DNA from: Rhizopus arrhizus
Taxonomy: Eukaryota; Mucoromycota; Mucoromycetes; Mucorales; Rhizopodaceae
Reading direction: 5' to 3'
Assembly: GCA_024220505.1 (NCBI GenBank)
Contig: JAKZZE010000021.1
Location: 434,001 to 498,000 of the forward strand
DNA length: 64,000 bases
The notes beneath the pieces were generated by a model. That model did not search any database, was not told the DNA's origin, and was given only the letters and a program-made list of their open reading frames with translations. The position numbers were made by a program, and so were the translations under genes. Shown piece by piece: positions 13,533 through 25,928 of this stretch. Numbering within the stretch: the stretch's first letter is position 1; each line of letters opens with the position of its first letter.

Positions 13533-14370
13533 ATGGGTAAAGTGAATCAAACTATCCATGAAGTCCATCCATCGATATTAATGCATCAACATTAGGTATC
13601 AGTCGTGATTCTCGCCACAAGCGTAGCGCCACCGGTGCTAGACGTGCTCAATACAGAAAGAAGAGAAAGTAAGATTTACAAAAAAAACTTGAGCGAATGT
13701 TTGATTCTCATTACTTGTAAAGGTTCGAATTGGGTCGTCAATCTGCCAACACTAAATTAGGTAGCAAGCGTATCCACTTGGTTCGTGTTCGTGGTGGTAA
13801 CTTCAAGCGTCGTGCCCTTCGTTTAGAAAACGGTAACTTCTCTTGGGGTTCCGAAGGCATCTCTCGCAAGACTCGTGTCTTGACTGTTGTCTACAATGCC
13901 TCCAACAACGAATTGGTCCGTACCAACACTCTTGTTAAGGGTGCCGTCATCCAAATTGATGCCACTCCTTTCCGTCAATGGTACGAATCTCACTACGCTC
14001 TCCCTCTTGGTAAGCAAAAGTCTGGCGAGGTAAGCAAATGGACATCATTCTGTGGGAACAATTTACTGATAACAATGACAGGAAGCCGCTTCTGCTGAAA
14101 AGAAATCAAAGAGTGTCGAAAAGAAGATTGCCGCTCGTGCCGCTACTGCTGCTATCGACCCTCTCTTGAACGACCAATTCAACGCTGGTCGTCTCTATGC
14201 TGTCATTGCTTCTCGTCCTGGTCAATCCGGTCGTTGTGATGGTTACATTCTTGAGGGTAAGGAACTTGAATTCTACCTCCGTAAGATCAAGGTAAATACA
14301 TGAATGAAAACAGATTTTAGTTGTATATGTGCTTATTTTCTCTTTTTTATAGTCCAAGAAGCAACACTAA
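13533..14370 (+). CDS. RPS8: 40S ribosomal protein S8 (eS8)
   Basis: Five exons: 13533-13536, 13596-13668, 13723-14029, 14082-14291, 14353-14370. They sum to 612 nt, 203 aa. The product is a small-subunit ribosomal protein. The N-terminus reads [20 protein letters not shown], highly conserved in eS8. [20 protein letters not shown], the [18 protein letters not shown] strand and a C-terminal [16 protein letters not shown] also match. The first coding exon is only ATGG: an intron interrupts the second codon, and the last exon encodes only SKKQH and the stop. Codons are strongly biased to C-ending and preferred forms, fitting high expression. RPL11 lies 287 bp downstream in the same orientation. 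Confidence 0.96.
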
Positions 14371-14657
14371 ATATATTTTGGCTATTATATTGTATACAAT
14401 GGTTTTCAAATAGTCTGAAATTGTTAAATAAAATGTTGCATATTAAAAGAAAAATCTTGTTTCTCCCCTTTTTTTTTTGACTTTCATGTAAACAATCACA
14501 GAACCATCTTGACATGTTAAGGAAGCAAGTGGCTGTGAGTCGGAATTTTATAAAATCCGGACCGAACATGGTTTTCTACACGGAAAAGAGAGGAGGTATT
14601 GAAAGGTGTACACAGCCAAGGGATGGCTCCCTCTTTTAGCTTCGAAATAGTCCAACC

Positions 14658-15488
14658 ATGGTATGATTCAATATACAATTGCATTGAAGTTGTTTAAAGG
14701 GGCACACATATGGATGTACGAGATGGATCGATAACTTTTGAAAGATAATTTATCTTATAGATAAATGATGCGCCAAAAAAAAAAAGTGAAAAGGGAATTA
14801 AGTATGGAGGTGTGTGTGTGTGTGTGAGAAAACAAATGGATGTTGCCCCTTTGAACACGGAAAGAAAGATTAGGATGAAAGCTAATGGTTTTTACAATAG
14901 AGCGCTGAAGAACAGAAGGTTACCAAGAACCCCATGCGCAACCTCAGAATCGAAAAGTTGGTTCTCAACATCTCAGTTGGTGAGTCTGGTGACAGACTTA
15001 CTCGTGCTGCCAAGGTGCTCGAACAATTGACAGGTCAAACTCCCGTTTACTCCAAGGCCCGTTATACCGTCCGTTCTTTCTCTATTCGTCGTAACGAAAA
15101 GATTGCTGTCCACGTCACTGTCCGTGGCCCCAAGGCTGAAGAAATCCTTGAACGTGGTTTGAAGGTGAAGGAATACGAACTTAAGGCTCGTAACTTCTCT
15201 GAAACCGGTAACTTTGGCTTCGGTATTGATGAACACATTGATTTGGGTATCAAATATGATCCCTCTATTGGTATTTACGGTATGGATTACTATGTTGTCA
15301 TGGGTCGTCCCGGTTACCGTGTCTCTCGTCGTAAGCACTGCAAATCTACCGTTGGTGTCACTCACCGTATCAAGAAGGTAAGAAAGGATATGTGCATGGT
15401 GAATGATGAACTAACAGAGTATAAATAGGAGGAATCTATTGAATGGTTCAAGAACCGCTTCGATGGTGTTGTTAGCAACAAGAACTAA
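14658..15488 (+). CDS. RPL11: 60S ribosomal protein L11 (uL5)
   Basis: Proposed exons are 14658-14660 (ATG alone), 14916-15377 and 15429-15488, summing to 525 nt and 174 aa, a usual fungal L11 length. uL5 sits in the large-subunit central protuberance and contacts 5S rRNA. Visible landmarks: [57 protein letters not shown], and the C-terminal [11 protein letters not shown]. The initiator is not in the main exon. The protein needs a few residues before NPMRN, and ATG at 14658 followed at once by GTATGA, joined to AAG GTT ACC at 14916, gives [10 protein letters not shown]. The downstream part is certain; the one-codon first exon is a model. A (GT)n tract (about 14811-14825) lies in this intron. 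Confidence 0.93.
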
Positions 15489-15938
15489 GTAAAGCACTTG
15501 AAATAAATTGAGTTTATGTGCATTAGACACATCTGCCTTTGTATTCTTTTTGAAATTTAATTAATTTGTACGAAAGGCGATTGATGATAGAGATTTCAAA
15601 TCAAGGTTTTTAAATAGTGTAAAGATGAATGTTCTAACAAGAACTATCTGGCATTTTACGTGAATAGTATGTGCTGTAAAGCACTGATTGACGGTTCACG
15701 TCACTGCGATAGCGAATATGAAGTTATTGATAGTAAATGCAAATAGAAAAAGGCTAGAAAGGGAAGGTCTTACTGCATAATTGCGGAACTTGTAAGCTTA
15801 GGAATGCAGTTTCTCAAGAGCCTATTGGATTTGGAATAGACGCAGATATACAGATGAAACTTTTTTTTATTACAAATGCAAGAAAAAACAATATAAGAGA
15901 AGGGATGTAGAGAAAAAAGTATAAAAAAAATGACAAAT
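15489..15938. other. Convergent intergenic region RPL11 / desaturase
   Basis: Holds the 3' untranslated regions of both genes. Nothing else recognised. Confidence 0.5.
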
Positions 15939-17124
15939 CTATTGTAACTTGGAATATTTCTTGTTCAAAATATCGAAATCACGCATTTTACCAAGCAAGG
16001 ATCTACCTTTCTTATGATCACCATAAGTGCGAATGACACGAGATTGAGGGCCGATAGTTGATTGCGTGATGAATTTCCAATGAACCATAAGCCATGAGGT
16101 ATGATAAGCCAACTTGTTATAATAATCTCCTGCCATTGAACGAAGTGCTGGTAAGTTTGACCAGGGAATCTATTGAAGGATGTCAGGGATTGCTGTATTT
16201 CTGTTATTCATTTACCTTTTGGAAATCATGATGTTCATTGTGATAACCAATGTTCATAAAAGGTATATTTAAAATCCCATAGTAAGAGTAAGTTTCCTGT
16301 CCATCATCAAACGTATAATGTTCTTGAATAAAATGAGCAGCACCTGGATGTAAAGAATAACCAAACCAAAGCGATAAGAACAAATACAACAAACCATACC
16401 ATCCACAATAACGTTGAATCAAGATATCCATGACTACCGTAAAGGCAACATTAATCAGTTCCCACTTGGAGGGTGTCAGATTTCGATCGTTTTGCATGAC
16501 AGCACCACGCACAACATACATGACAGGATAAATCAAGATCCAGAGCAACTTGGAGAATGCGTTTCCTCGTATCAGGCTCTTTTCCCAATCCAATGGTAAA
16601 TCTGGATCTCTTCCTTCAACGCCTTGCCATGTGTGATGTTCAATATGATAACGTCGAAAGGACTGTGCGATGGGCACAGGCAAGGTAACGTTGGCCAAGA
16701 GCCCCGCGTATCGATTAAGCCATTTGGTCTCAAAGATTAAACAGTGACAAGCTTCATGTATGATCACACCAATCATACCCGTCATGGTAGCGCCCACAAA
16801 ATAGGCTGTCAATAAATAAATATAGACTGGTGGGTGGTAGACTTGACCAAAATAATAAGCAATACCCAGTTGCGTGATGGTGATTGCAAGCGTCACATAA
16901 AACGTTCGAATGTCTGTACCGTATAACTTTTCAACGTCAGGATGTTGTCGTAAAATAGTATGCTTGCGTTTTAGATGAGGCTCATCCATATCGTCACGGG
17001 CAAAATCGTCATGTATGTAAGGAATAGAACGTTTCCAAGTACCAACATAAAGAGGATGTCGAGGATCTGGGTGTTTGGGAGCAGATTTCAAGCTGTCTGT
17101 TTGTATCTCTGCGTTAGGTGGCAT
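15939..17124 (-). CDS. Sphingolipid (dihydroceramide) delta-4 desaturase
   Basis: Two exons, 17124-16216 and 16169-15939, sum to 1140 nt and give 379 aa. DES1-type desaturases introduce the 4,5-trans double bond into dihydroceramide in the ER using cytochrome b5 and oxygen. The N-terminal lipid-desaturase segment is present (DEPHLKRKHTILRQHPDVEK), followed by paired membrane spans. All three histidine boxes of the di-iron centre are visible: HEACH, HIEHH and NEHHD. The NPDPDLP-type motif reads GRDPDLPLDWE. The intron falls just after the third box (HHDFQK | IPWSNLP). Nothing is broken. The gene is convergent with RPL11. Confidence 0.93.
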
Positions 17125-18779
17125 GTGGGCTTAGAAGGAAAGGGAAACAAAGTGTAAAAAAAAAAAGGAACCAAAAGAAAGAACGAAAAAAAAAAAAAAA
17201 GTTTAGATGGTACGACCTTCCTTATTTGGATGTAAGCAATTTAAAGCCCAAGAAAAACTAAACGTTTTGTCTAAAAGATTGACTTTTTCAATAGTAAATC
17301 AGCCCTCGTTTGCTTGTGATGCGAACGTGGTCAACTAAAGTCTTGTCCAATTGCTAAGACTGTTATCTGCAACGCACCATTGGATGTTTCTAAAAGCCAA
17401 AAGTTCATTCACTCTTCTTTTTCTTCTTTATGCGATAGCAATTCATGCCAAGCTTTTTTTTCTAAAGCCTTTTTTAACCTGAAAATGAATGGATCCCAAA
17501 GCTTTACTGGGCTATCTGGGTTTAAAAAAGATTATTTTTTAGGAAATAAAAAAAAGGGACAAATGAACTTTTTTTTCAAGATGACGTGAAATATTGGCTC
17601 CATCGAGAGATCCGGGCTTGGGACAAGGTTACCTCTGGCCAGTCTCTCGATTCAACTAAAAGAGTTCCAAATTGCCTTATCCCAAAAGCGAACACAATAC
17701 AGTGACCGTAATGCCAACTGATGGTTTTTTAAGACGAGGGGCGAAAAATAATATTCTAATAAGTGATCTTTATGTTCTTTAGGAGCTTTTTTTTTTTTTT
17801 TTTTTTTTTTTCAAATATTTGGGTTTTGATACATATGCTATTCTTGGCTTTTTTTTTCTGGACAAGAGCATTGTAGATTTCAGATGATTTTTAATTCTAT
17901 TTAGACTGTAGAAGCCAAGCTCCTTTTGAAGATGTCTTTCCCAAAAAGTCTCAGAATGCCCAATCCATCCTTAAAAGTTCTCAGGAGTGAAGTTGTTACG
18001 CATTTGTACTTTACGATCCATGAGCGGGCCCTCCGAGCTAAGAGGATTTCTTTTAATTTTTTTCTTGATCTTTTGAAATGTATACAGAATGAAAGACTGA
18101 AAAATACAATCGAATTCAACAATACTTTTTTCATAGATTATACGATAAGAATAGCTATGATGTCTATATACTATGAGTCTATATAAGAATATGATTTTAT
18201 TTTGGTGAACAATTATACTATGGCCTAGTTCTTGTATGGACTTTTTAATGTTTATCTTAATATGATGTATCTTTGGGCAAGTTAAGTCAGGAAAATAAAT
18301 TTGTCTGACATATTCTTCTTTTGACATTCATTGGATGTTCTAAATACAGCACTATGTGTATGCCTCATTATATTATTTTGATGTCGATACGACAGCTTGA
18401 ACCAATAATCTTCAATGGGAGAGTACAATGGCATAAATAAGGGCTTGTAGCCGCGATTAATAATAGCCTAATGACGAATGCAGAATGATGGACCCTGTAC
18501 TTTTTTCTTTTCTGTTGATTGTAAACAAATTCATACAAGTAAATAAAATTTTACATATAGTATACGGATATGTGATGATGACGCTTCTTCTTCTTTTTTT
18601 TATATGAAAAAATTAATAATAGATAGAATATTATCTGTCAAATCAATATAATAATAAATAGAAGGTAGTATATAAAAATGAATCATTGCAAAGAAAAAAC
18701 GTAATCCAAATGAAGAAATATGTTACAAAGGACCAATATTGCCCTGTACTAGAATGAGCAAAACATACCATATATTCAT
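17125..18779. other. AT-rich intergenic region
   Basis: Contains a T-run at about 17789-17810 and several motif-less open frames (17380-17589, 17901-18327 on both strands). None has splice partners or a familiar motif. It includes the desaturase promoter at its left end. Confidence 0.4.
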
Positions 18780-19915
18780 CAGCTACTTTAATGAGCCCCA
18801 ATTGATCAGATTCCAAGAGTCTGAATACTTCAAGTTGAATATGAAGATTCTTCTACAAATTCAAAACATACGCTATTATTGTCAATAAAAAAAAAAAGGA
18901 AAACATAGCTTTCATAAAGATAGACAAATATATTATATAGTCAAATAAATTCTCTCATTTCACATTGCTGGGACCAAGACAGAGCAACATTCTACAGATT
19001 TAAAGGCGTTTTTATCTTTAAACGTGTATTTGATTAGTACATTTTGGTTTAAATAATATGAACTGAGCATACGTGTGCTTTTTTAAAGTGTTAATGCTAG
19101 AATTTAGAAAATTGCACATAATATGCTTAATATTAGTAGCACTTTTGATATTTTAATAGAGCCTTCAATATGAGTTGTAATTTTTAATCAATGTAAAGTG
19201 TGTTAAATAACACCTCTGTTTGTATCATGACATCACTTTGTTCTTACCCAGATGACTCAATAATAATGCACAGCAAACTTTTGTCGCTGCTTCCAATACC
19301 ATCGACAAGAGTGGTACAGCCTTTCTCTTGAGGTACACAAACACTGGATGCTGCTTTTTTATCCTTTCTCTCACATCTAAACTCAATCATTTAGTTTGTT
19401 ATCAACCTACATGCAATACGAGTAGAACTTACCAAATAAAAGACACGAGACCCGTAATGCTACCAAAATACTCGAATAGTTGTACACCATTTTCAACATA
19501 CATATTTTTTTCATCACTGACTGATATCTTTGTATTAATAGAAAAACCAAAAGAAAACTTTATGAATTGGTTGAACTTGTGAGTGCCACCAACCAAAGCT
19601 GCTACTTCTTTCAACGCTTTTTTTTTTTCTTTTTTTTTTTTTGGCATCTTTGAATTTTTCAAAGAAGTCAATTGAAGACTTAACGATACATTTCTGTTTT
19701 TTTTTCTATGATTGGATTAAAGTCCTTTGAATTCAACAAGTTTTGCTTCAGACGCATATGTGATATTGGTACCAAGGCAAATGTCCACTCTTTCAATAAT
19801 TTTAGAAATAGTATCTTCTTCAACAGTAGGTGAATTTGATGATATAACTGTGTTAGGAGATTGAATATTGTAGTTTTGTATTCGACATTTACTTTTAATA
19901 AAGCTCTTTTTCAAC
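18780..19915 (-). other. Unresolved split coding signal (candidate multi-exon gene)
   Basis: Several minus-strand stretches read like real protein and can be partly joined. (1) About 19914-19720 includes PTVEEDTISKIIERVDICLG. (2) About 19671-19433 includes NMYVENGVQLFEYFGSITGL. A GTAAGT donor at about 19432 joins the next stretch, after a gattgag acceptor, without a stop. (3) About 19385-19233 includes AVPLLSMVLEAATKVCCALL. (4) About 18856-18775 includes HIQLEVFRLLESDQLGLIKV. The link between (1) and (2) crosses an in-frame stop, and the link between (3) and (4) needs a ~380-nt gap. It is either a decayed gene or a gene whose exons I cannot place. Family not recognised. Confidence 0.35.
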
Positions 19916-20157
19916 TACATTGTTAAGCCAAAGAGAAAATAACACAAAAAAGTAATTGATAGTAAACAACTTGGTCACCAAGCAGATCTACCAATTGTCC
20001 CAATTCAGATTTTAACTTTGATACTATACCTTTTCACGAAAAGTTTAAATACTCTCCCCTTCCCCCACTTTTCAGCAGTTACTATACTTTTTTAGAAAAA
20101 AAAAAAAGAGTTCTTGTAGTTTTCTTTTCTCCTTTTAACAACAAATCAAGTAATAAA

Positions 20158-20697
20158 ATGAACACATTTAATTTGAACATCATCAATCACACTCACCCTG
20201 AAGAGTTTCTCTACCGTAAAAAGGTGGCGTATTTTTAATTTGATAATGAAACTTCATTTTTGCTTTTATAACAAAAGTATAGTTAATAAATAGACTCACT
20301 GATGTATTTATAAAAACTGCTGTGGATTAAAAATAGGATACTGATCGTCATGTTCTTTCAGCTGAAAAGATAATGATGGATTGCAGTCAGACTATTTATA
20401 TCATCTTTGATGAATTAACCAGTATATTACTGTATCCCTGGGATATGAAGAGAGTATGAAAGAAGCATACAGGTTCAGTTCATTTATAATAGGGAATATA
20501 AAAACATGCTAAATGCAGTGATTATGTTGTCAGTTTTGATAGCACTAAAAATACTTTTATGGATAAAATGACTCTATTCTTTCACAACTTGTAATCATTG
20601 GTTGTTGACAAGATGCTGTACGTGTTCAATTTGGTACAAAAAGGATTACTTTAACAAAAGAAAGGGCAGATGGTGTTGATGAATTCTATGATGAATA
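20158..20697 (+). other. Unresolved split coding signal, divergent from the previous one
   Basis: An ATG at 20158 opens MNTFNLNIINHTHPEEFLYR. After a probable intron come DTDRHVLSAEKIMMDCSQTI (about 20337-20456, ending in a stop) and, further on, DAVRVQFGTKRITLTKERAD, ending with a stop at about 20697. The pieces look coding but I could not assemble one clean frame, and I do not recognise the family. It is divergent from the 18780-19915 signal with about 240 bp between them, which would hold both promoters. It could be a decaying gene. Confidence 0.3.
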
Positions 20698-20699
20698 GT

Positions 20700-22585
20700 G
20701 TGAATCGTTTGATCTTTAATGGAAACATGATTCAAGTATTCCTTTGAAATAATATTTTGTGAATACTTGTCTTTTTGGTTACTCAAGTTGGATTATACAA
20801 GCCTATGTTTCTTGTTTCAAGATTAAATAGATTCCTTGTACTGCTAAAAAAGTTTTTTTTCTCAAAAATAATCATTGGTTTAGCTGATAAATATAGCCTA
20901 GAATTACAAGAAATTATAACCATCTTGTCTCTAGGTTATTAAACCCGTTTTCTTTTTAAATATAAAAAACAAGAGAGAGAGAGATGTTGAATGACAGAAA
21001 ACTTGAGTAGAACACTTGTATGATAATGCCATCTCACCAAACTCGACCCCCTAAGAGACTTGATAAAGTAAACATTTTCTCTGTGGCTGCAGAAAAATGA
21101 AGGGGGGGGGGGAAACGGGAATATTTAAAGACATGTGTCCACTGGCGTTGTGGTCACTGTATTTTTACTTTAACTTTGATGACTGCAAAAGAATAATAAA
21201 AAAAAAAAGGGAATCGTTAAAAATCCTTTTGAACCGGGCGTTTGTTTCCAAATTGTATCTGTTGATACATCATAGATTAAAAGTAACGATAGCGATAAGA
21301 GAACAGAGAGTATCAGGTTCACTGAGAACGCCAAGGACGTCTTTTGATCTGTCTGGTCACATTGTGATGTAGAAAACCAGAAGATTGGCACAAAAAGTAT
21401 TGTGGCCCATCGTTTTTAAAAAAAAAGAAGCTTAGTAGACCTGCGTTTGAAACAAAAACAAAAACAAAATTGGTAAAAGTAGTCAGCCCCAAAGTTCAGT
21501 TGTGGATGACTCAAGGTGTGCATAAAAGAAATAAAGTGTGAATGTGAACTTTATTGGATCGTGTTTTATTCAATTGGAATACAATCTAAAATTCAAATAC
21601 TAGAAATGAAGATAGAATGCTTCATTCTCTCATCACTCGCTCTCTCTCTTTCTTTCTTTCTTGTTCACTGTGATCTTTCTGTAGGGTCACAAGTACAAAT
21701 TGTAACCCGATGTGAGAACATATAGACTGTGGCACTAAGAAAGAAGGTATGGCATGTAAGACGATCGTACACTTGCCCTGTTCGCAAGTTGGGTTCAAAT
21801 TTAGAATGAAGATAAACAAAAAGTACAAAAGATGGTTAATTCTTGAGAAAGTGACTTGTACCGAGTATTTTCTTTTTTAAAATTTAAGTTTCAACCAGAT
21901 CACTTGCTGAAGCCTATTCGTCAGTTAAACTCATTCTAATTTTCCTTGATTAAAAAAAGAGGGAGGAAGGACAAGGTTTTAGAGGAATGATCTACAAAGA
22001 GAATTGATAAAGGAACGGCATGAATTTGGGGGAGGAATAAAGAGCCTGGGAAAAGTGGTCCAAGAGTGATAGGAATGAAAGGCTGATGGTGACAGACAAG
22101 AGAATGATCCTAAAGGTTGACAGTAAACATTTAAAAAAAAAGGGGGGGGGGGAAAGGGATATTAAAAAAAAGTGATGTTTATTGTGAATGGATGAATGAA
22201 ATATAACATGTTTCTTTTGACTATTGTTTTCTAAACTTATACACAATGAACTGTTCAATGTTTATAAATAAATTATCCCCAAGCTGAGCCTTTTGTTTTT
22301 TCTTTTATTGAACATGAAACAAAAGGGTTGTACGAATACTTACAAATATAGTAGTTTGTTATTTTCCTTAATCATTCAATCACGCACCCCCCCTGTTTTT
22401 TTTTTATATTCTTGTAAGATGATGTGGTTTAATAAGATAGACAACTATAAATTAAAAGTCAATAGGAGACATGACCTGAAAAATAAAAACAAAATGATGC
22501 TATTCGATGTAACGTGATACAAACCGCAGAAAATTCATTCATCATGACAGAAGAGTAAAATAGAAAAAAGATATTTAAACCTGCT

Positions 22586-22589
<4 letters not shown>
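20700..22589. other. AT-rich intergenic region upstream of the forkhead gene
   Basis: Nearly 1.9 kb without a supported gene. It contains homopurine and homopyrimidine runs (G-runs near 21102 and 22143) and motif-less open frames. As the long upstream region of a regulatory gene it may hold control elements, but none can be named. Confidence 0.4.

Positions 22590-22625
<36 letters not shown>
22590..22625 (+). repeat. T36 homopolymer tract before the forkhead gene
   Basis: An uninterrupted run of about 36 T ends roughly 50 bp before the ATG at 22675. Poly(dA:dT) tracts exclude nucleosomes and are common promoter elements in fungi. The exact length is unreliable in any assembly. Confidence 0.8.
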
Positions 22626-22674
22626 CCCCTGCTGTTTTTTTATATAAAAGACTTGTATTCAAAATAGATTAGAG

Positions 22675-24018
22675 ATGTCTCAATTTTCTATTATTCGTGA
22701 ATCACCTGGAAGAGAACAAAAGATGACACAGTCGATAAAAAAGCAAAAGTCTTCTGAGCTCAGATTTAAGATTGAACCCATTGGTATTCAACCCGAGGAT
22801 GATGATGATCTCGATACGTGCCCTTCTAGAACAAGACCTAATTGGCCACGTCAAATCAATCCATGGTGGAAACCAGCTGATCGTCGTGAAAAGCCACCTT
22901 ATTCTTATGCGACCCTGATTGCTCATGCGATCCTGTGTAGCAAAGATGGAAGACTGACGTTGAGTGACATTTATAAATGGATCTCTGAAGCTTATCCTTT
23001 CTATCAAAGAAGTAATAAAGGATGGCAGGTACGTGAGGACCCAAGTCGACATTCGCTTATTCCTCTTTTTTATTAGAATTCGATACGTCACAATCTATCC
23101 TTGAACAAACAGTGGTTTACCAAACTCGATCGTCGTCCAACGCAAGCACACCCAGGCAAAGGAGGTTACTGGACCCTTCAACCGATGACAGAAAAACAAT
23201 TTGTTGACAACATCACTCAGGCAGGTGGTCACAGCCGAAGACATCATGACATCGGCACCTTCAGTTCACTCTGTGGTCCGTCAAAATCAGGCATGGGTGA
23301 AGATGACTATCAACCAGACTGTCCAAATATTCACATCACTCGACCAGAAGATTATGAAATCAAAAAGACAAAGACTACTGTTTCTGCACCCAGGATGAGA
23401 AGCATGGGTTCCTCACAAGAAATTCAAGTGGTCAAGGCACCCAAGACAGATCCCAAGAGCTTCGTTCTTCGTTTCAACTCATCCGATCTCAATCCGAATC
23501 AAAAACGTCTCAAGAAATCAACAAAACGTGTGATGGAAGAGATGATTGAACCTGAAACGATCAAGAAAAGAAAGTCTGTTCAAGAAGAGGATTGGTATGA
23601 GAAGAAAGATGTCATTCAGAATGAAATCCTTCAAGACTTTTGGATGCATGAACCTGATCAATCACAAGAATTATTACTTACGACAGAATACAATCCATTC
23701 TGTTTTGATCCTGAAGCACAAAATATCCTTGAAGGTCTACAGGCACCTGCTCCTCATGTCATCTCTTCTCATCCAGACATGAAAACAATCGATCTTCAAC
23801 TGGATTCATTTGAGAAAAGTATTCATTATCCACAATCATTCTCTTTAGATCAAATCAACAATCCATCTTTTATGGATGATTTAAATAATTATAGTATGGA
23901 TCAATACATTGATTTTGATATCCTCGATGATAAATTACCTTCTGATTTACTCAAAGACACCAACGAAAGTTTTACTACCATCATGAATTCCTATTGGCCT
24001 GATCAAACCTTATTTTAA
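22675..24018 (+). CDS. Forkhead-box transcription factor
   Basis: Two exons, 22675-23028 and 23077-24018, sum to 1296 nt and give 431 aa. The forkhead (winged-helix) domain spans about residues 75-165. It begins at REKPPYSYATLIAHAI, passes helix 2 (LTLSDIYKWISEAYPFY), and has the DNA-recognition helix 3 motif GWQNSIRHNLSLN, with Asn, Arg and His at their invariant positions. A wing follows (HPGKGGYWTL). The intron splits helix 3 between GWQ and NSIRHNLS. There is no FHA domain, so it is not a Fkh1/2-type factor. The C-terminal half is acidic and low in complexity (SFMDDLNNYSMDQYIDFDIL), consistent with an activation region. Targets cannot be inferred. Confidence 0.92.
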
Positions 24019-25048
24019 TTCCTTATACCAACTCTCTTTGTAAATTATTGTATATTTATTAAATAAATCTTTACTTTCGTCATTTTTCATTTTATATACA
24101 ACGTCATGTCCTTGTCACACATGAAATCTGACATCATCTCTTTCTGTTCGTATCACTTGTTTTAGAAACATTCGATCCTTTAAATTCCCATATGAAATTA
24201 TGTGATGTTGTGTGTAGGGAGGCGTCAGGTACAGAGCATGTCTAGTCTATATTAAAACTTGTAAACAATTGGGATGTAAGCGATTGGCCAAAACTTTTTT
24301 TTTAACGTGATTTTTTATTCAGTGGTCTCATCTCCTTCGTCACTGACGCATGGAAGAAAGCATTTTGTGAAACTTGCTACAATAAAAAAAATAAAAATTC
24401 AAGCTGCCTGTGAATCCCTTGATGAGATTCAAGTTGAAGTAGGAAGGTTTATAAAGTAAATAATTTGAGCCATACCAAGGTTACATGTCCTCGTCATCCA
24501 GAAAGGACATGGTTCAAAAAGAATAAGATAAGCTGAGCAATTATACACCATTTCCGAAAATAGACTGCACAAATACAGAAAATATTTGCACTCATAAAAA
24601 ATACAGGTTGTATGAATGTAATCTTTGGATTGCACACATAAAAAGTAAAGATGGCATAGCCTCTGAATTATTTGTTGCAATCTTTTACAAAGGCTCTTTA
24701 TTTAAACAAGTTGGTAGTTTTAAATCTGAATCACGGGCAGAACCTTCAAAGACCCTTCAAACAATAGACATCGTTACAAGTTACCAATGTTGCCAAAACA
24801 ATGACCGAAAATGGGATACATGCCCATCAGTGATACATCTTCTGGTGATCAAGACTGATTTGATATACATCCTTTCCTATAAAAAAAATAATGTATGCTA
24901 GCTTGTAAGATATAGGGAAGAAAGGGATTTAAATAACTAGATGCTAGTAAAAATAAACATTGCCTTTAAAATTGTTCTTTTTCTTTAGTACTTTTTCTTT
25001 TCTTCATCACTTTTTCTTTACATTCTCAATCATCTGTAATAATATAAC
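24019..25048. other. Intergenic region downstream of the forkhead gene
   Basis: Contains the forkhead 3' flank with AATAAA at about 24061. The motif-less open frames at 24429-24680 and 24608-24901 are not supported. The last ~90 bp form the 5' flank of the pseudogene that follows. Confidence 0.4.
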
Positions 25049-25398
25049 ATGAAGGCTCTTATTCTCGTTGGCGGTAAGTTTCGATAAAGTATAAACCATA
25101 AGCTTTTTTTTATAAATACTTGTTTTAATCTAGGTTTTGGTACTCGTCTTAGACCTCTTACACTTACATTGCCTAAACCGCTCGTTGAGTTTGCTAATAA
25201 GCCCATGATTCTTCACTAAATCGAAAGCTTATCAAAGGTAAAAATAAACTAAATGGATCTCTTAAAAGAGGTTTCTTATGTACGCCTTTGACAAACTTAG
25301 GCTGGCGTGACAGATATTGTCTTGGCTGTAAATTACAGACCAGAGATTGTGGTAGCTGCTTTAAAAGAATATGAAAAAGAATATAATGTAAATATTAA
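25049..25398 (+). pseudogene. Truncated GDP-mannose pyrophosphorylase (mannose-1-phosphate guanylyltransferase) copy
   Basis: Three exons (25049-25073, 25134-25237, 25301-about 25395) reproduce the N-terminus of the enzyme that makes GDP-mannose for glycosylation and cell-wall mannan. MKALILVGG joins [20 protein letters not shown] at a canonical intron; FGTRLRP is the nucleotide-binding signature. [15 protein letters not shown] follows after a second intron. The codon after MILH is TAA (25217-25219), where the family has Gln (CAA), a single transition. Homology stops after about 75 residues of a protein that is normally about 360. The introns are kept, so this is a decayed genomic duplicate or gene remnant, not a retrocopy. 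A functional copy presumably exists elsewhere. Confidence 0.85.
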
Positions 25399-25845
25399 AT
25401 TGGGTATATACATGATAAAAGGGATAATCGAATTTGCCTGAAATTACATGGCATATACTTTTACAACTAACTATAATTTTATTCTTCATAAAATATTTCA
25501 ATAAACAAAAGTATTAACATTCAAGTGTCCATTTTCCCGACTTGGCTTTATTACAATTGTTGTTAATTTCTTGCATAAAATGTGTTTGTTGTCGTAATAA
25601 AGATGGTAAAATGAAGAAGAATTTGCTTCTGTTTGAAAATGAAGATGACAATATCTGCGAAAAAAGTAAGTTAACGCGTTAAAAACTGCTTTTTAAATTC
25701 TAAACATTAACATAGTACTTACGTTTGTTCTTTGCTAATTTTAAATACATGGATTGGTTTTTCAATCGAACATTTATTAAACATAACCGATAAGTCTTTG
25801 TCTGTCATCCCGTTAAATTGGGGAGATTGGAGGAAAACATGACGG
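25399..25845. other. Sequence after the pseudogene break
   Basis: No continuation of the pyrophosphorylase is detectable. AT-rich, no gene seen. It may be the breakpoint of a rearrangement or the edge of an inserted element. Confidence 0.4.
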
Positions 25846-25928
25846 TTGGGTATTTTACAAGAACGGCACATATTTTGGAAAAAACTGGTTCATCAACACA
25901 CCCGTCGATATTTGTGGCATCTTTTTAA

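Noticed and set aside
14973..15365. 130-codon antisense open frame over RPL11
   Set aside because: Shadow of the highly biased RPL11 exon 2.
17901..18327. Overlapping open frames on both strands
   Set aside because: No recognised domain and no splice context; both strands are equally open.
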